A stretch of DNA of 64,000 nucleotides, from positions 21,228,335 to 21,292,334 of the forward strand of contig CP137672.1 of the NCBI GenBank assembly GCA_037976565.1, given 5' to 3'. The notes below the pieces were generated by a model that was not told the origin of the DNA, ran no database searches, and saw nothing but the letters and a program-made list of their open reading frames with translations. This document shows, piece after piece, positions 28,701 through 36,541 of this stretch. This DNA comes from Mesocentrotus franciscanus. Taxonomy: Eukaryota > Echinodermata > Echinoidea > Camarodonta > Strongylocentrotidae. Both the position numbers and the translations under genes were made by a program. Positions within the stretch are counted from its first letter, which is position 1, and each line of letters starts with the position of its first letter.

Positions 28701-31700
28701 TGCATACCGGTACGTCTTTGTGAAGTGCCTCTATACAAAGTTACAAACTATTTCATTCACCTGATAAGAATAATAGTATTTCATTATTCTTATCAGGTGA
28801 AAGAAATAGTTTGTATCGAGGCACTTCACAAAGACGTTTGCATTAAATTTGGGTACATTACGAAGCTGTGTTGTGAGGACCCTACGTCACAAAAAATGCA
28901 TTGTGGGGGAGAACCGGCTCGATTATTAACTTGTTTTTTGCTCACTAAAAAAACATATTAAAAATAAGTCTGAGCACCATTTTCCAAAATCAAGTTATAT
29001 ACATGTATGGGCTTTTTAGATTTTTGTCTATCTAATCAGCTCAACTTTTCAGTGGAGTGGACTTGTACTTTAAAGTCACATCTTTATAGCACAAGTACAG
29101 TAGATAGTATTGATATATTGACTGCTATGAGAGGCATGGCTGTTTCTATAGGCTCAAGGGGACGTTGCATCCTGCCATGACCCTGAGGCGTGCCGCGGTG
29201 CCCCTGAGAGCCAGTATAGAAACAGCCATGTCTCGAATATTAAAGCAGTCTATACATGTATCTTTTATCTACTGAATTCAAAAAAAAATCTACAAAGAAT
29301 TCTTGCCTTTTCCTTTTCTTGACTAAAGATTGGTTAAAACATCACAGAAAATCTGAGACACTGTCCTGTCAATCTTTGCTGAAAAGTTGCCTGAATGTTA
29401 GGATCATTCGGGAATCGCACACACACTGTATGGTATCCGTGCTCGCACAAAGAAAAAATGTACAGGTAAACCAATGGGGATCTCAGCAAAATTTAACTAT
29501 TTCCCCATTACCCGGGGCAACGGAATCTTTCTCACAAACTATTGACCGTTACTGGCATTGTTCGTTTCTTTACGGGCATGGCTAAAATCACGACTCCAAT
29601 TTCGACCATTCAGATGGCTAGATTTCTAAAGAGAGGAATAAATTCTACACACATACATGTACAATGTACATCTGTACACCTGTATGTAAGGATCAATTTT
29701 CAAACTATGCGTGTACATGAACATGTACAACGATGTACATGTACTGTATGGTGTACAACTGTACATGTATGCTACAGTATACATGTACATGTATGTACAT
29801 GTACATGTACATGTAGTTAACCAAATTCACAGTAGCTTGTAACAAACTGCTGTAGATATAATTAGATTTAAGACTTTAATTAAGAGTGAATGACTTGTAA
29901 AATAAAATGGTTAAATTTGTTACCAAATGGTTTCACAATTCATTAGCACCTGGCTTGTTACCAATATACATTTGTACTATCTGAATAATGGCCAATATTT
30001 ACCATACCAGAAGTGCTTATTAGCTTAAGGGAATCAAGTTTTGAGAAGGTAAAAATCAAACGCTAATTTCATAAAGTCATGTTTGTTCAATAATTCCACA
30101 ATTTCCCTATTCATAAGTTGATCATATACCAGTACAGTACATGTACATGAACATGTACATGGTACAAATATCTAAAAAGCACAGAAGGAAAATAAATCAT
30201 TTATTTGTGTCTTGGAAGCAATGTAACGTAGACGGGATGAGGACAGAGTAAATCTGGTCAGAAGATACATGTACATGTACATGTATGTGTAGAGAACAAT
30301 GCAAACCCTTGACACATACAATATGTTTTTAACGTACTAAACGTGCATTGTATTGTGACTACTGTCAATGTACATGTACATGTACAACCAAGGATGGGGC
30401 CTTGCTAACAATGAAAATGAGCAGCGATAATCCACGACACAGAACCACAAGTTTTGCTTTCAAGCTAATGAACCAACTTGAAAACAAAACTTGTGGTTGT
30501 GGTGTAATAACACCTGAATATCATCACGTGTTTTGCTCTGTTTCCTGGAACTGGGACCTTTTTGCTTCAAGCTAATGACAGTGCACATCGCACACATTAT
30601 ACCCAAAAATTTAACTTTCTGTTTGATACCTGAATCCTTGTTTTGAAAAGCTTTTTGCTTTATGAGCAGAAACTTCATGGTAATCAACTAATCATGTGAT
30701 CTAGACTCATTCGTGTTCATTTTGACCTTTGCAGATGATTACTGTAGTCATGTAATTAGTTCTGGACTGAGTTGATAGCATGCATCTATCTATAAATAAG
30801 ACTTTTAATTTACTTTTGTTTTAGTTTTAATTATCAAATGAATAACCATTTCACAATTCCAATTTTTTTCAGCTACATGTAGTAACAGTAAAATCTATGA
30901 AAAGAGAAATACATGTACAGAAAGGATTATTCTATTTATTAATATGTTGCCATAAAAAGTGTAAATGAAACCGAACACGACTGACAATAGGAAATAGATT
31001 AGAAATAAGCTTTAAACAAAATTAAAATACATTATCCACAGTTAAAACAGACATGTCTCTCATTTACCAGGAATCAGACTTAAATTTAGAGTACATTGTA
31101 AGGTAATAAAGCATGCGGTCAAGTGCCTGTGTATGCAGAAAGCTTTAGTAAATCCATCTTCTTGATGGATCTTTAACATTTATTTTGTCTTTTGATGCTC
31201 TCCTTATATCCCCGAATTGAATAGACTGATTTTCATTCTGGCTTTCCAAGCTCCCATACTGTACATGTAAGCATGCAGTAATCAATGCAACGCTGTACAT
31301 GTACATTGTACATGTACGTGCATAGTAAAGCACGCAGTCTAGCTGCCTTTATTATTATAATCTCATAATCATACACGCTCGTACATGTACTGGTATGGTA
31401 TGTCAGAGCACTTACAACATGTACATGTAACATTTAACTTGAAATTGACAAGAACTTTCTGTTGTATTCCCCTTATGCTCCATCTCATCTTCTTCATTAT
31501 ATTCTAGAGAGTAAGTGAAGTTAGTGAACTGAAAATTTTGTCAAAGTTTGAGCAAGAGCAATGCCATTTTTACAAGAAAAGGCAGCAGTGTCATTTTTAC
31601 ATTGCCAAAAAAAAAACAAAGGTTCCCTGGTGTGCACACTCATTCACTTTAAAATGTAGTTCAGGATTTTGTACATGTAAAGGATAAATGTAAATTCAAG

Positions 31701-32848
31701 GCTTGAGGCATAAAGTACTTAAATTAGAAATTTCTCACTATTTTTACTTGATTTCTTGCATGAATGACATTGAATGCATGTGTATCGCTGTGACAGAGAT
31801 GGTTAATTTGTGCTCGTTGCATGTTTAATTTTATCAGAATCGTGCAATTTGAATCAGCACATGTGCAGACATGGGAGCTGTGCAGACATGGGCACCCTAG
31901 CCATGTGAAAACTAGTCAGAGGATAGATTACACAAATGTAATTTTCACAGATTCTGAATTTGAATTTGACAAAACTATTTCTTTAAATCAATTTCCAAAA
32001 CCATGAATCATGATGATACAATGTACATGACACTGACACTGTGACAGATCTATTTTTTCCAGGAATTTAATACAGCAACAAATTACTCATTTTCTTGGTG
32101 ATCTGCAGCAAGGTCCTGTATGAAGTGGAAAGAAAATGAGGCATTTCATAATAATAATATAGATGCGCTACTATCGTTGTGGGACATGATGTTTGATGAT
32201 TGATGTGGATGTGGATGTGGATGTCAATGCGGCCTCTAGTCTCAGTCTCACTGCAGGGAGTGCTGCCTGTGCATTTTTGTGTGGAAACTGGTTGCTTTCC
32301 TATCTCACAACTCACAAGAATGCATCCAAAACGTATATAGTATTAACATAGTATTCTAATATACTGGCTTTGATAAATATATGCAGTTTCCACAGCAAAG
32401 TAAGCGACATTTCATTCAATACAGTGACACTGTCAGTGGCCAGCGGCCAGTGGCACAGCAGCAGATAGTAGCGCCCGCGCCCGAGAACGAGTGACCCAGC
32501 ACCGGCGGGCGAGGGTACACAGAGAGTTCGATTGTAGTGGGTGGGGTCGCTTCGCCGGAGTGAAATTATGGGCAAAACAAATTCGATCAACACAGTTAAA
32601 TTAACCCTCCTTCTATATGAAATTAAGATTTTAAAAGGAAAAAAATGATACAAACATGTAATTTGATTTATTGAAATTATACGGTGTCAATTATAATCTT
32701 AATTCTACAAACAGGAATATAATAATTATGGATTTTACAGAGGTATCATCGGACAGAAATGTAATCCCAAAATTGACAAAACTCGAGTCCGAACCGGTCA
32801 ATCCGCTATTTTACTCACCCTTTTCAACGACCCTAAACGATCTCTCAT
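219..32848 (-). CDS. STX1A: Syntaxin-1 gene, 5' part (coding exons 1-4)
   Basis: Syntaxin-1 is the plasma-membrane Q-SNARE that pairs with SNAP-25 and synaptobrevin to fuse vesicles in Ca2+-regulated exocytosis and is gated by Munc18. Four minus-strand exons join into about 94 residues: the N-peptide (MRDRL...), a short acidic linker (EEDD), then helices of the Habc domain ([44 protein letters not shown]). These motifs match syntaxin-1 closely. Exon sizes 30/78/100/75 nt and phases 0/0/1/1 agree with the vertebrate STX1A layout as I recall it. The rest of Habc, the SNARE motif and the C-terminal anchor must lie left of base 1, so the gene is cut by the window edge, not broken. Introns are about 7.2 kb, 0.5 kb and 24.6 kb. 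The next gene upstream on the same strand is a TPC channel. The invertebrate gene may be the single ancestor of vertebrate STX1A and STX1B. Confidence 0.95.
294..5526. other. Syntaxin-1 intron 3, left part
   Basis: No exon is supported here. It contains a GA microsatellite (about 424-455), a 35-bp tandem repeat (921-1080), a G-run at 2222-2233, many TACATGTA-type motifs, and a possible degraded inverted-repeat element at about 4925-5192 with related ends (AGCCGACCGCACACA and, inverted, AGCCCTCCGCACACT). Confidence 0.6.
921..1080. repeat. Short tandem repeat, 35-bp unit, four copies
   Basis: The core ACATCAGGCAATAT recurs at 933, 986, 1021 and 1056, inside a longer unit that begins ATGTGAACGC. 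Spacings are 53, 35 and 35 bp; the first spacer is enlarged by a run of TACATG motifs. Confidence 0.85.
5527..5925. mobile_element. TTAA-bounded short inverted-repeat element, family A
   Basis: TTAA at 5523-5526 and 5926-5929 flank a 399-bp unit. Its ends are imperfect inverted repeats: AAGAGAAAGACCAGTT on the left, and on the right the inverse of AGGTAAAGACCAGTT. There is no coding capacity. About 120 bp of the left half recurs inverted at 19496-19625, so this is a multi-copy family. Confidence 0.75.
7137..7327. mobile_element. Tc1/mariner-type MITE, family M (copy 1)
   Basis: The 191-bp unit starts GTCAAACCTG and ends CAGGTTTGACTG, with TA dinucleotides on both sides. The interior has GGCCACCT repeats. 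Related copies are at 39424-39598, 44922-45099 and 49103-49297. Confidence 0.8.
7385..7706. mobile_element. Inverted-repeat element with GGGTGGTATTC ends
   Basis: The ends GGGTGGTATTC and GAATACCACCC are inverse to each other and flanked by TAT on both sides. Inside the left end lies a near-perfect hairpin (7403-7437, 16-bp stem around GCGAACTAAGTTAAGC). It is 322 bp and non-coding. The end sequence resembles those of Harbinger/ISL2EU-like MITEs; that assignment is inference. Confidence 0.72.
8455..8749. mobile_element. Inverted-repeat element with GGGTGTTTCAC ends
   Basis: About 25 bp at each end are inverse copies (GGGTGTTTCACAAAGATCC, then TAAGT). A possible 4-bp flank duplication CTGG lies on both sides. 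It is 295 bp and non-coding. The superfamily cannot be assigned from the sequence alone. Confidence 0.75.
8879..8912. repeat. (TG)n microsatellite
   Basis: About 17 uninterrupted TG units are visible. Confidence 0.95.
8913..11512. other. Intron 3 segment without genes
   Basis: No exon is supported. It has a short tandem array of a roughly 26-bp unit (AGAGGTACAAGAGAGACAAA) at about 10260-10350, a (GA)n microsatellite at 10546-10582, and scattered TACATGTA motifs. Confidence 0.6.
11513..12256 (-). repeat. Tandem array of four tRNA-like (SINE-derived) units
   Basis: Four units of about 182-202 bp start at about 11513, 11691, 11873 and 12075. Read on the minus strand, each has a pol III A-box-like TGGTATAGTGG and, about 40 bp later, a B-box-like GAGTTCAAATCCC, spaced as in a tRNA. 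A unit-specific segment (AATGTTATTCC on the plus strand) is shared by all. SINEs are usually dispersed; here the whole tRNA-derived unit is tandemly repeated. Each unit could in principle bind TFIIIC. Confidence 0.8.
12257..13249. other. Intron 3 segment without recognised features
   Basis: AT-rich sequence with scattered TACATGTA motifs. No splice-bounded coding stretch or clear repeat family was recognised. Confidence 0.5.
13250..14410. repeat. Microsatellite cluster: CT, TCTA, ATT, TTTA
   Basis: Consecutive arrays are seen: compound CT-rich (13250-13474), TCTA/TCCA tetranucleotides (about 13560-13860), ATT (14163-14203), TTTA (about 14217-14267) and CT (14373-14407). Long open frames across the TCTA block are by-products of the tetranucleotide repeat. 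Confidence 0.95.
14411..16019. other. Intron 3 segment without genes
   Basis: AT-rich sequence with TACATGTA motifs and small CT tracts near 15805 and 15865. No exon was seen. Confidence 0.5.
16020..16705. repeat. CT-rich minisatellite, about 152-157 bp unit, four copies
   Basis: The block CATGTCCACTCTCCCTCTCT recurs at 16083, 16235, 16392 and 16549, followed each time by GTGGATACACGTACAAACC and then CACCACAGCTTTTCTTTC. The units are nearly identical and differ mainly in the length of the CT run. Three long plus-strand open frames and several minus-strand ones arise here only because CT repeats lack stop codons. Confidence 0.93.
16706..18295. other. Intron 3 segment without genes
   Basis: No exon is supported. 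About 16933-17060 begins GGGCTCCAAACTAAAG and resembles segments starting near 6187 and 41267 (AGGGCTYGAAA), which suggests a diverged dispersed repeat. Confidence 0.4.
18296..19625. mobile_element. TTAA-bounded element, family A, interrupted by a hAT-like insertion
   Basis: The left end AGAGAAGGTTGAGTTCTGG follows TTAA (18292-18295). The right end is its inverse (CCAGAATTCAACTTTATCT), followed by GTAA, a one-base decay of TTAA. Removing the nested insertion and one 8-bp duplication leaves about 317 bp. The right 120 bp match family A at 5527-5925 in inverse orientation. Confidence 0.75.
18444..19448. mobile_element. Non-autonomous hAT-like element (nested)
   Basis: A 1005-bp unit begins TAGTGCTGTA and ends TACAGCACTA. 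The 8-bp duplication CATGTAAC stands exactly on each side (18436-18443 and 19449-19456), as expected for hAT insertion. Both subterminal regions carry many TTCGG/GGTTCGG repeats, probably transposase-binding repeats. No transposase frame is present. Confidence 0.88.
19626..21508. other. Intron 3 segment without genes
   Basis: AT-rich sequence with many TACATGTA motifs. No exon or clear repeat boundary was recognised. Confidence 0.5.
21509..22188. mobile_element. Tc1/mariner-like non-autonomous element with long terminal inverted repeats
   Basis: The 680-bp unit is flanked by TA. Its first and last roughly 190 bp are inverse copies: GTGTGAGTCAAAAAAA, TTTACACCTAGAAAATTG, and later ATGCCTCCTGTTCATCCAAG with GACTTGCGCCAAAGT. 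The spacer has a short CA repeat. There is no transposase frame. Confidence 0.85.
22189..22924. repeat. Dense TACATGTA/TGTACA tract
   Basis: This stretch is crowded with overlapping palindromic ACATGTACATGT motifs, often several per line of sequence. No gene was seen. Confidence 0.7.
22925..23600. repeat. Tandem repeat, about 144-bp unit, with nuclear-receptor-like motifs
   Basis: TTCATTGG recurs at 22938, 23113, 23278 and 23422. Later units share AATCGGTTCTAATGATAATG and GAGCCCTGTGACC. TGACCTTTGACCT, the inverse of a DR1 site, occurs at 23078-23090 and 23387-23399, with a variant near 23236. The first two intervals are lengthened by inserted TACATG runs. Confidence 0.85.
23601..24925. other. 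Intron 3 segment next to exon 3
   Basis: No exon or repeat was recognised beyond scattered TACATGTA motifs. Confidence 0.5.
24926..25025 (-). CDS. STX1A: Syntaxin-1 coding exon 3
   Basis: One hundred bases encode [20 protein letters not shown] followed by [13 protein letters not shown], plus the first base of the next codon (Lys). The acceptor is GTGCAG and the donor GTAAGT. The exon covers most of helix Ha and the Ha-Hb turn. It is separated from exon 2 by only 500 bp but from exon 4 by about 24.6 kb. Confidence 0.97.
25155..25345. mobile_element. Possible one-ended hAT fragment in intron 2
   Basis: TAGGGCTGTGCATAACCG near 25172 looks like a hAT terminal repeat and is followed by GTACTCGAGTAC-type subterminal repeats. 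No matching right end or target duplication was found, so it may be a truncated copy. Confidence 0.3.
25526..25603 (-). CDS. STX1A: Syntaxin-1 coding exon 2
   Basis: Seventy-eight bases encode 26 residues, [19 protein letters not shown] followed by MEEFFEQ. The exon is bounded by a TTTCAG acceptor and a GTAAG donor, phase 0 at both ends. It carries the acidic linker and the start of helix Ha. The ending FFEQ is the standard exon 2/3 border of syntaxin-1. Confidence 0.96.
26072..27402. mobile_element. 1.3-kb terminal-inverted-repeat element
   Basis: The left end CAGGCGCGGGGCCAGTGTA and the right end, inverse of CAGGCACGGGGCCAGTGTA, match over about 26 bp with two differences. AACA lies on both flanks (26068-26071 and 27403-27406), so a short target duplication is possible. 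An internal motif, CCAGACATAACCGAG, occurs twice. No transposase frame. The superfamily is unclear. Confidence 0.78.
27403..28484. other. Syntaxin-1 intron 1 segment without genes
   Basis: AT-rich sequence with dense TACATGTA motifs near 27880-27975 and at 28420. No exon was seen. Confidence 0.5.
28485..29069. mobile_element. TTAA-bounded fold-back element, family B
   Basis: TTAA (28481-28484 and 29070-29073) flanks ends AGCCCAAGTCCACTCC and the inverse of AGTACAAGTCCACTCC. The interior contains a large palindrome centred near 28780 (CACCTGATAAGAATAATA against TATTCTTATCAGGTG, extending over about 90 bp per arm). It is 585 bp and non-coding. Confidence 0.85.
29120..29250. repeat. Long imperfect hairpin
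   Basis: The outer GACTGCT and AGCAGTC and the inner GGCTGTTTCTATA and TATAGAAACAGCC are inverse copies, giving a stem of about 45 bp with a GC-rich loop. It may be a small fold-back element with TA flanks. Confidence 0.7.
29251..32818. other. Syntaxin-1 intron 1, promoter-proximal part
   Basis: No exon is supported. TACATGTA motifs are very dense at 29650-29820, 30140-30160 and 31260-31320. A GC-richer patch at about 32440-32570 lies 0.3 kb downstream of the start codon and may be part of the 5' regulatory region. Confidence 0.4.
32819..32848 (-). CDS. STX1A: Syntaxin-1 coding exon 1 (start codon)
   Basis: Thirty bases encode [10 protein letters not shown] and end at a clean GTGAGT donor in phase 0. 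This is the syntaxin N-peptide that in known syntaxin-1 proteins contacts Munc18. The ATG is chosen because it gives the expected 10-residue first exon. Immediately upstream, the coding strand reads TTTTCCTTTCAG then A then ATG. That resembles a splice acceptor, so a separate 5' untranslated exon further upstream (above 32849) is possible. Confidence 0.9.
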
Positions 32849-33480
32849 TCTGAAAGGAAAACTGCTCTAGAATATATCCAATTGTCTACGAAAATATTCC
32901 TAAATGAAGAGCAAAATATCTTTCCGGTGCGTGTAAATCCAAATAATCCAAGAAGAAAATCTCAGTGGTTTTTGTCGAAAGGTCCATCCATTGATTTACG
33001 TGCAAGTCAATGCAAGAAATATTACATGCAAGTCAATGAATTTTGCTGAAGCACATTTGGTCGTTTGTACCTACGTATTGTATATGTCTTTGAAATGATT
33101 CCGGGGATAAGCGAACTCTACGATCTACGAATTGCCGGTTTAGAGATCTCGTCTGATTCTAGTCGTGCAGTGTCAGTGAGTAGTTTATTGCATGCTGACA
33201 TCAAAAGAAACTTTTCGACACGAACTGTAATGATTCAGAATAGTGTCATGGACTAACAGTATAAAGCATATATACTGGTACCGTATGTCTCTAACAAAAT
33301 ATCAAATTAAACAGCGTGCGGTGAAGCCGGTGTGCGCCCCGAGCCCCGGTTTGATGTCCAAATTAACGTATTTTAAACAAAATTTCCCATTTTTAATAAG
33401 AGAAGGGGCACACACTCTGCTGACTCAGGTCTGGTGCTACTCTACTAAGTCTACTTATGAATTACTCTGAGAGTGCAAAC
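32849..33480 (-). promoter_or_regulatory. Probable 5' UTR and promoter region of syntaxin-1
   Basis: This is the sequence just upstream of the syntaxin-1 ATG on its coding strand. It is assigned by position only. No TATA box, initiator or RE1-type element could be named with confidence. Confidence 0.35.
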
Positions 33481-33504
33481 TAAATTAAAAACTTGGAAAA
33501 GTGT

Positions 33505-34052
33505 CAGATCCAGGAGGCCCGGGAGTACGTACCCCTTGCAATGCCTAATAAATCCGGCCTATAGGGCCTATATACACATTGAATAAAGAACCCCCCCCCC
33601 CACCTTGGCCCCGGCAGAGATTTTAGACCAAAAAAATAACTTCTGATGATAATGTGATAACTTGTGTACCCCCAGGAGGTTCGAGGCAGCGTATACCGGG
33701 CGGGACTCCCCCTCAGCCCCGACTAAACATTTTTTTCAACTACTAGAAACCACAAAGGTGCCCAGTCCCTGGTAAGCGTATGGAATTTTGCCATTTATCG
33801 ACTTAAAAAAAATCGCACTGTCCCCCCGTTGAGGAAAAAAAGTGCTCACTACCCCCCACTGAGCGTAAAAATCTGCCGGCACGATTTTCAAATTTTCGGG
33901 GGCAAAACAAATTATATATATATATAAATTGTGCTCATTAACCCCACCACACTGAGCGAAAAATCGGCCGGCACTTTTTTCAAATTTTCGCACGAAGTGG
34001 GCCCCTTTTTTGGCCCCCTCTCTTGCCGCCGGCTGGATCCGCCCCTGGGGCC
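33505..34052. mobile_element. Degraded inverted-repeat element
   Basis: The right end reads CTGGATCCGCCCCTG, the inverse of CAGGGGCGGATCCAG, a common end of non-autonomous DNA transposons. The left end near 33507 (CAGATCCAGGAGG) is only partly similar. The interior holds two diverged copies of a segment with CACTGAGCG and TTTTCAAATTTTCG. No target duplication was seen. Confidence 0.45.
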
Positions 34053-34206
34053 AGGACGGGCCGATAGCAAAACTTTCACGTGGTCAACCCATACAATAGC
34101 AAGACTTAGCAATCATAATCATGCCTATTTTTTCTATACTTATCAGTTTTCAAGCACTTTGATATCTATGGACATAGTCCAAGTTTAATGATGTTGTCAT
34201 TATTAA

Positions 34207-34731
34207 AGCGGCGGAAGTCCATTCTGATATTAAGTTGGTTTTGATAGAAGAGAAAAATAAAGAAACGGTCAGTGAAAGCCGATTAAAAATAAGAAAGTTA
34301 TGAATTTTTGAAGGTTCAATAAATCAAATTAACACAAATGGGTAACTCTGTGACGTATCTTGCGAGGTCCCTTCCCATTTGCCCTGTACTAAAAAACTTC
34401 AAAATTCTAAAATCTATATTTTCCCATAAGACGTTCACCCCAGATATAATTATTACAAATATGTTTTAATACAACCCCGGTATGAAACAAATCTATTCTG
34501 TCATCAATAACTAAGAAAATGAAAGATTATGATTTTTTCTGTACAGAGCGAACTGGAAAGGAGCTCGCAAGATACGTCATAGTTTTGCGAATTTGTGTGT
34601 CACCGAAGACAACTTTTAAAAGTCATAAATTTCCTGCTTTTAATCGGACATTGCTCAAACTTTCACTAATTTGTTTCTCTCATTTTTCTGCTTTTATTAA
34701 GATCAACTTAATATCAGGGTGGACTTCCCCT
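34207..34731. mobile_element. TTAA-bounded long-TIR element, family C
   Basis: TTAA (34203-34206 and 34732-34735) flanks a 525-bp unit. The arms match imperfectly over about 150 bp: GGAAGTCCA, TGATATTAAGTTG, and further in GTGAAAG, CGATTAAAA and GACGTATCTTGCGAG. Non-coding; the transcript would fold back. Confidence 0.85.
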
Positions 34732-34735
34732 TTAA

Positions 34736-36466
34736 TCATACTAAAAACAATAAATGTGATACCATACACACACAACTCGTTTCATTTTTGTGTGGATTTG
34801 TTGTCTATATTCTTTTGAAATACATTTAGTATTTGGGTCAAGTTTAATTATGTTGACGTCAGCATTACGAAAAAAGCTGTATCAATAATTTCCGGACGAA
34901 GGTTCATTGTATGCCTATCAAGCCGACGCTATTTTTCTTATTTGTTTTGTTGTTATATGAACCCTCACAAATGGGCTACAGCCCAAGAATTCGAAACCCC
35001 ACCGTCAGCAAACGGAACTAACAATGTCGCTTTCGTGGTCCTCTCGTTACTTTTCAGAAGGCTAACTTGTCCTATGGCCCACAAGACCGACCATTTTCGT
35101 TCTTCCTTATTTTTCTTCGTTTTGTCGGTCTCGTGGTCCTTTAAGAAATTTCTTCTTTTATATACATTTTCTTATGTTTTCATTTGTCAGTCTCATTGAG
35201 TGTCGAGAGATTGACAAATCGGTCTCATAAGCTGTCTTTGTTTGGCCCTCGGCCTCTCGAACACTAAGATAATCTTACAGAAACCCCAAACCCCCTCCCT
35301 AAACCAACATAGTTTGCCCGGCTGGCCGTCGGTCTCTTTGGCTGTCGTTCATATGGGATGCAGCCCAACGGCTTTACCCTCTCATAACGTCACAAACTAA
35401 AGTATTTTGGACGAAAATAAATTCAGTGTTATTGTTTTTGTTAATTCTGCTGCTTTTATATACTTTCACCTTGGACTGATTTACGTCATTCCTAACAAAA
35501 ACTAATTTTGTAAAGCTTCCTTTTCTTTAATGAAACCCTAAAGATTCAGAGAAAAATGTCATATGAATATTAAAAATATGCTATACTCGGCGTGATGTTT
35601 TTGAACAAAATAGACAGTATATAATCCATAATAACACAAGAAGTAGAAGAGATAATAATATATCATTGAAAACAAATATGTAAACATTTGAATATATCCG
35701 TAATTTCCTTTGATTTAATCTTTCATATGTAATCTTTATCTAGGGTGTAGTGTGTTTGATAAAGGTATAGTGTGCGATTATTCCAGCATTTCAAAAAACA
35801 TGTAAACACCTCCTTTTTTAAAAACAAGGGAGTTTTCTTACAATAAGGCCACTTATTTCTCAACACGAAACATGACACTAAATATATTTTGTTATTTTCA
35901 CTCAAAATTTTATTTGTTAACTCGGCCGAGGCCACGGTCATCCTCAAGCATTTTCGCTTACGACATGTGGTCTCCTGCTTTTTCCTTTGTAAGAAACTTC
36001 CAAAACGAAGATATCCATTCTCCCCCTTATTTCTTATTTTTATGCAGATTATGTTTTCACGATGGTTTGGCACAAATCAATATATTTGTTGTGTTTTTTT
36101 TTGGATTGTATTTTAACTAGAAACATATTTTGTCAAACTTACATGTTACTCATTATATTTATTTGTATGATGTTTCTTTGTATTGATCTGAAAAAGTGGA
36201 AATAAAACTAAACAAACAAACAAACTTATTTCGCGCGAAAAAAGTAGATTTCCCCCTTATAAAACAAAGAGGCTGATATTTAAGGACCGTACACAGTAAA
36301 ATGTTATGCTTTACTTTCCTTTTTTTTAATGAAAAGCACAAAAAATGTGCCTAATCCTTAAGTTAGCAATGTCATGGATTTCTAAAAAAATTGTACACAC
36401 CACTAATTCTACATGATCAAGAAATATTGCACATGTATTATATGCCCGCAAAATGCCAGTGGAGGA

Positions 36467-36541
<75 letters not shown>

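Noticed and set aside
29256..29585. Plus-strand 109-residue frame
   Set aside because: Antisense to syntaxin intron 1, no recognised motif and no conserved splice sites.
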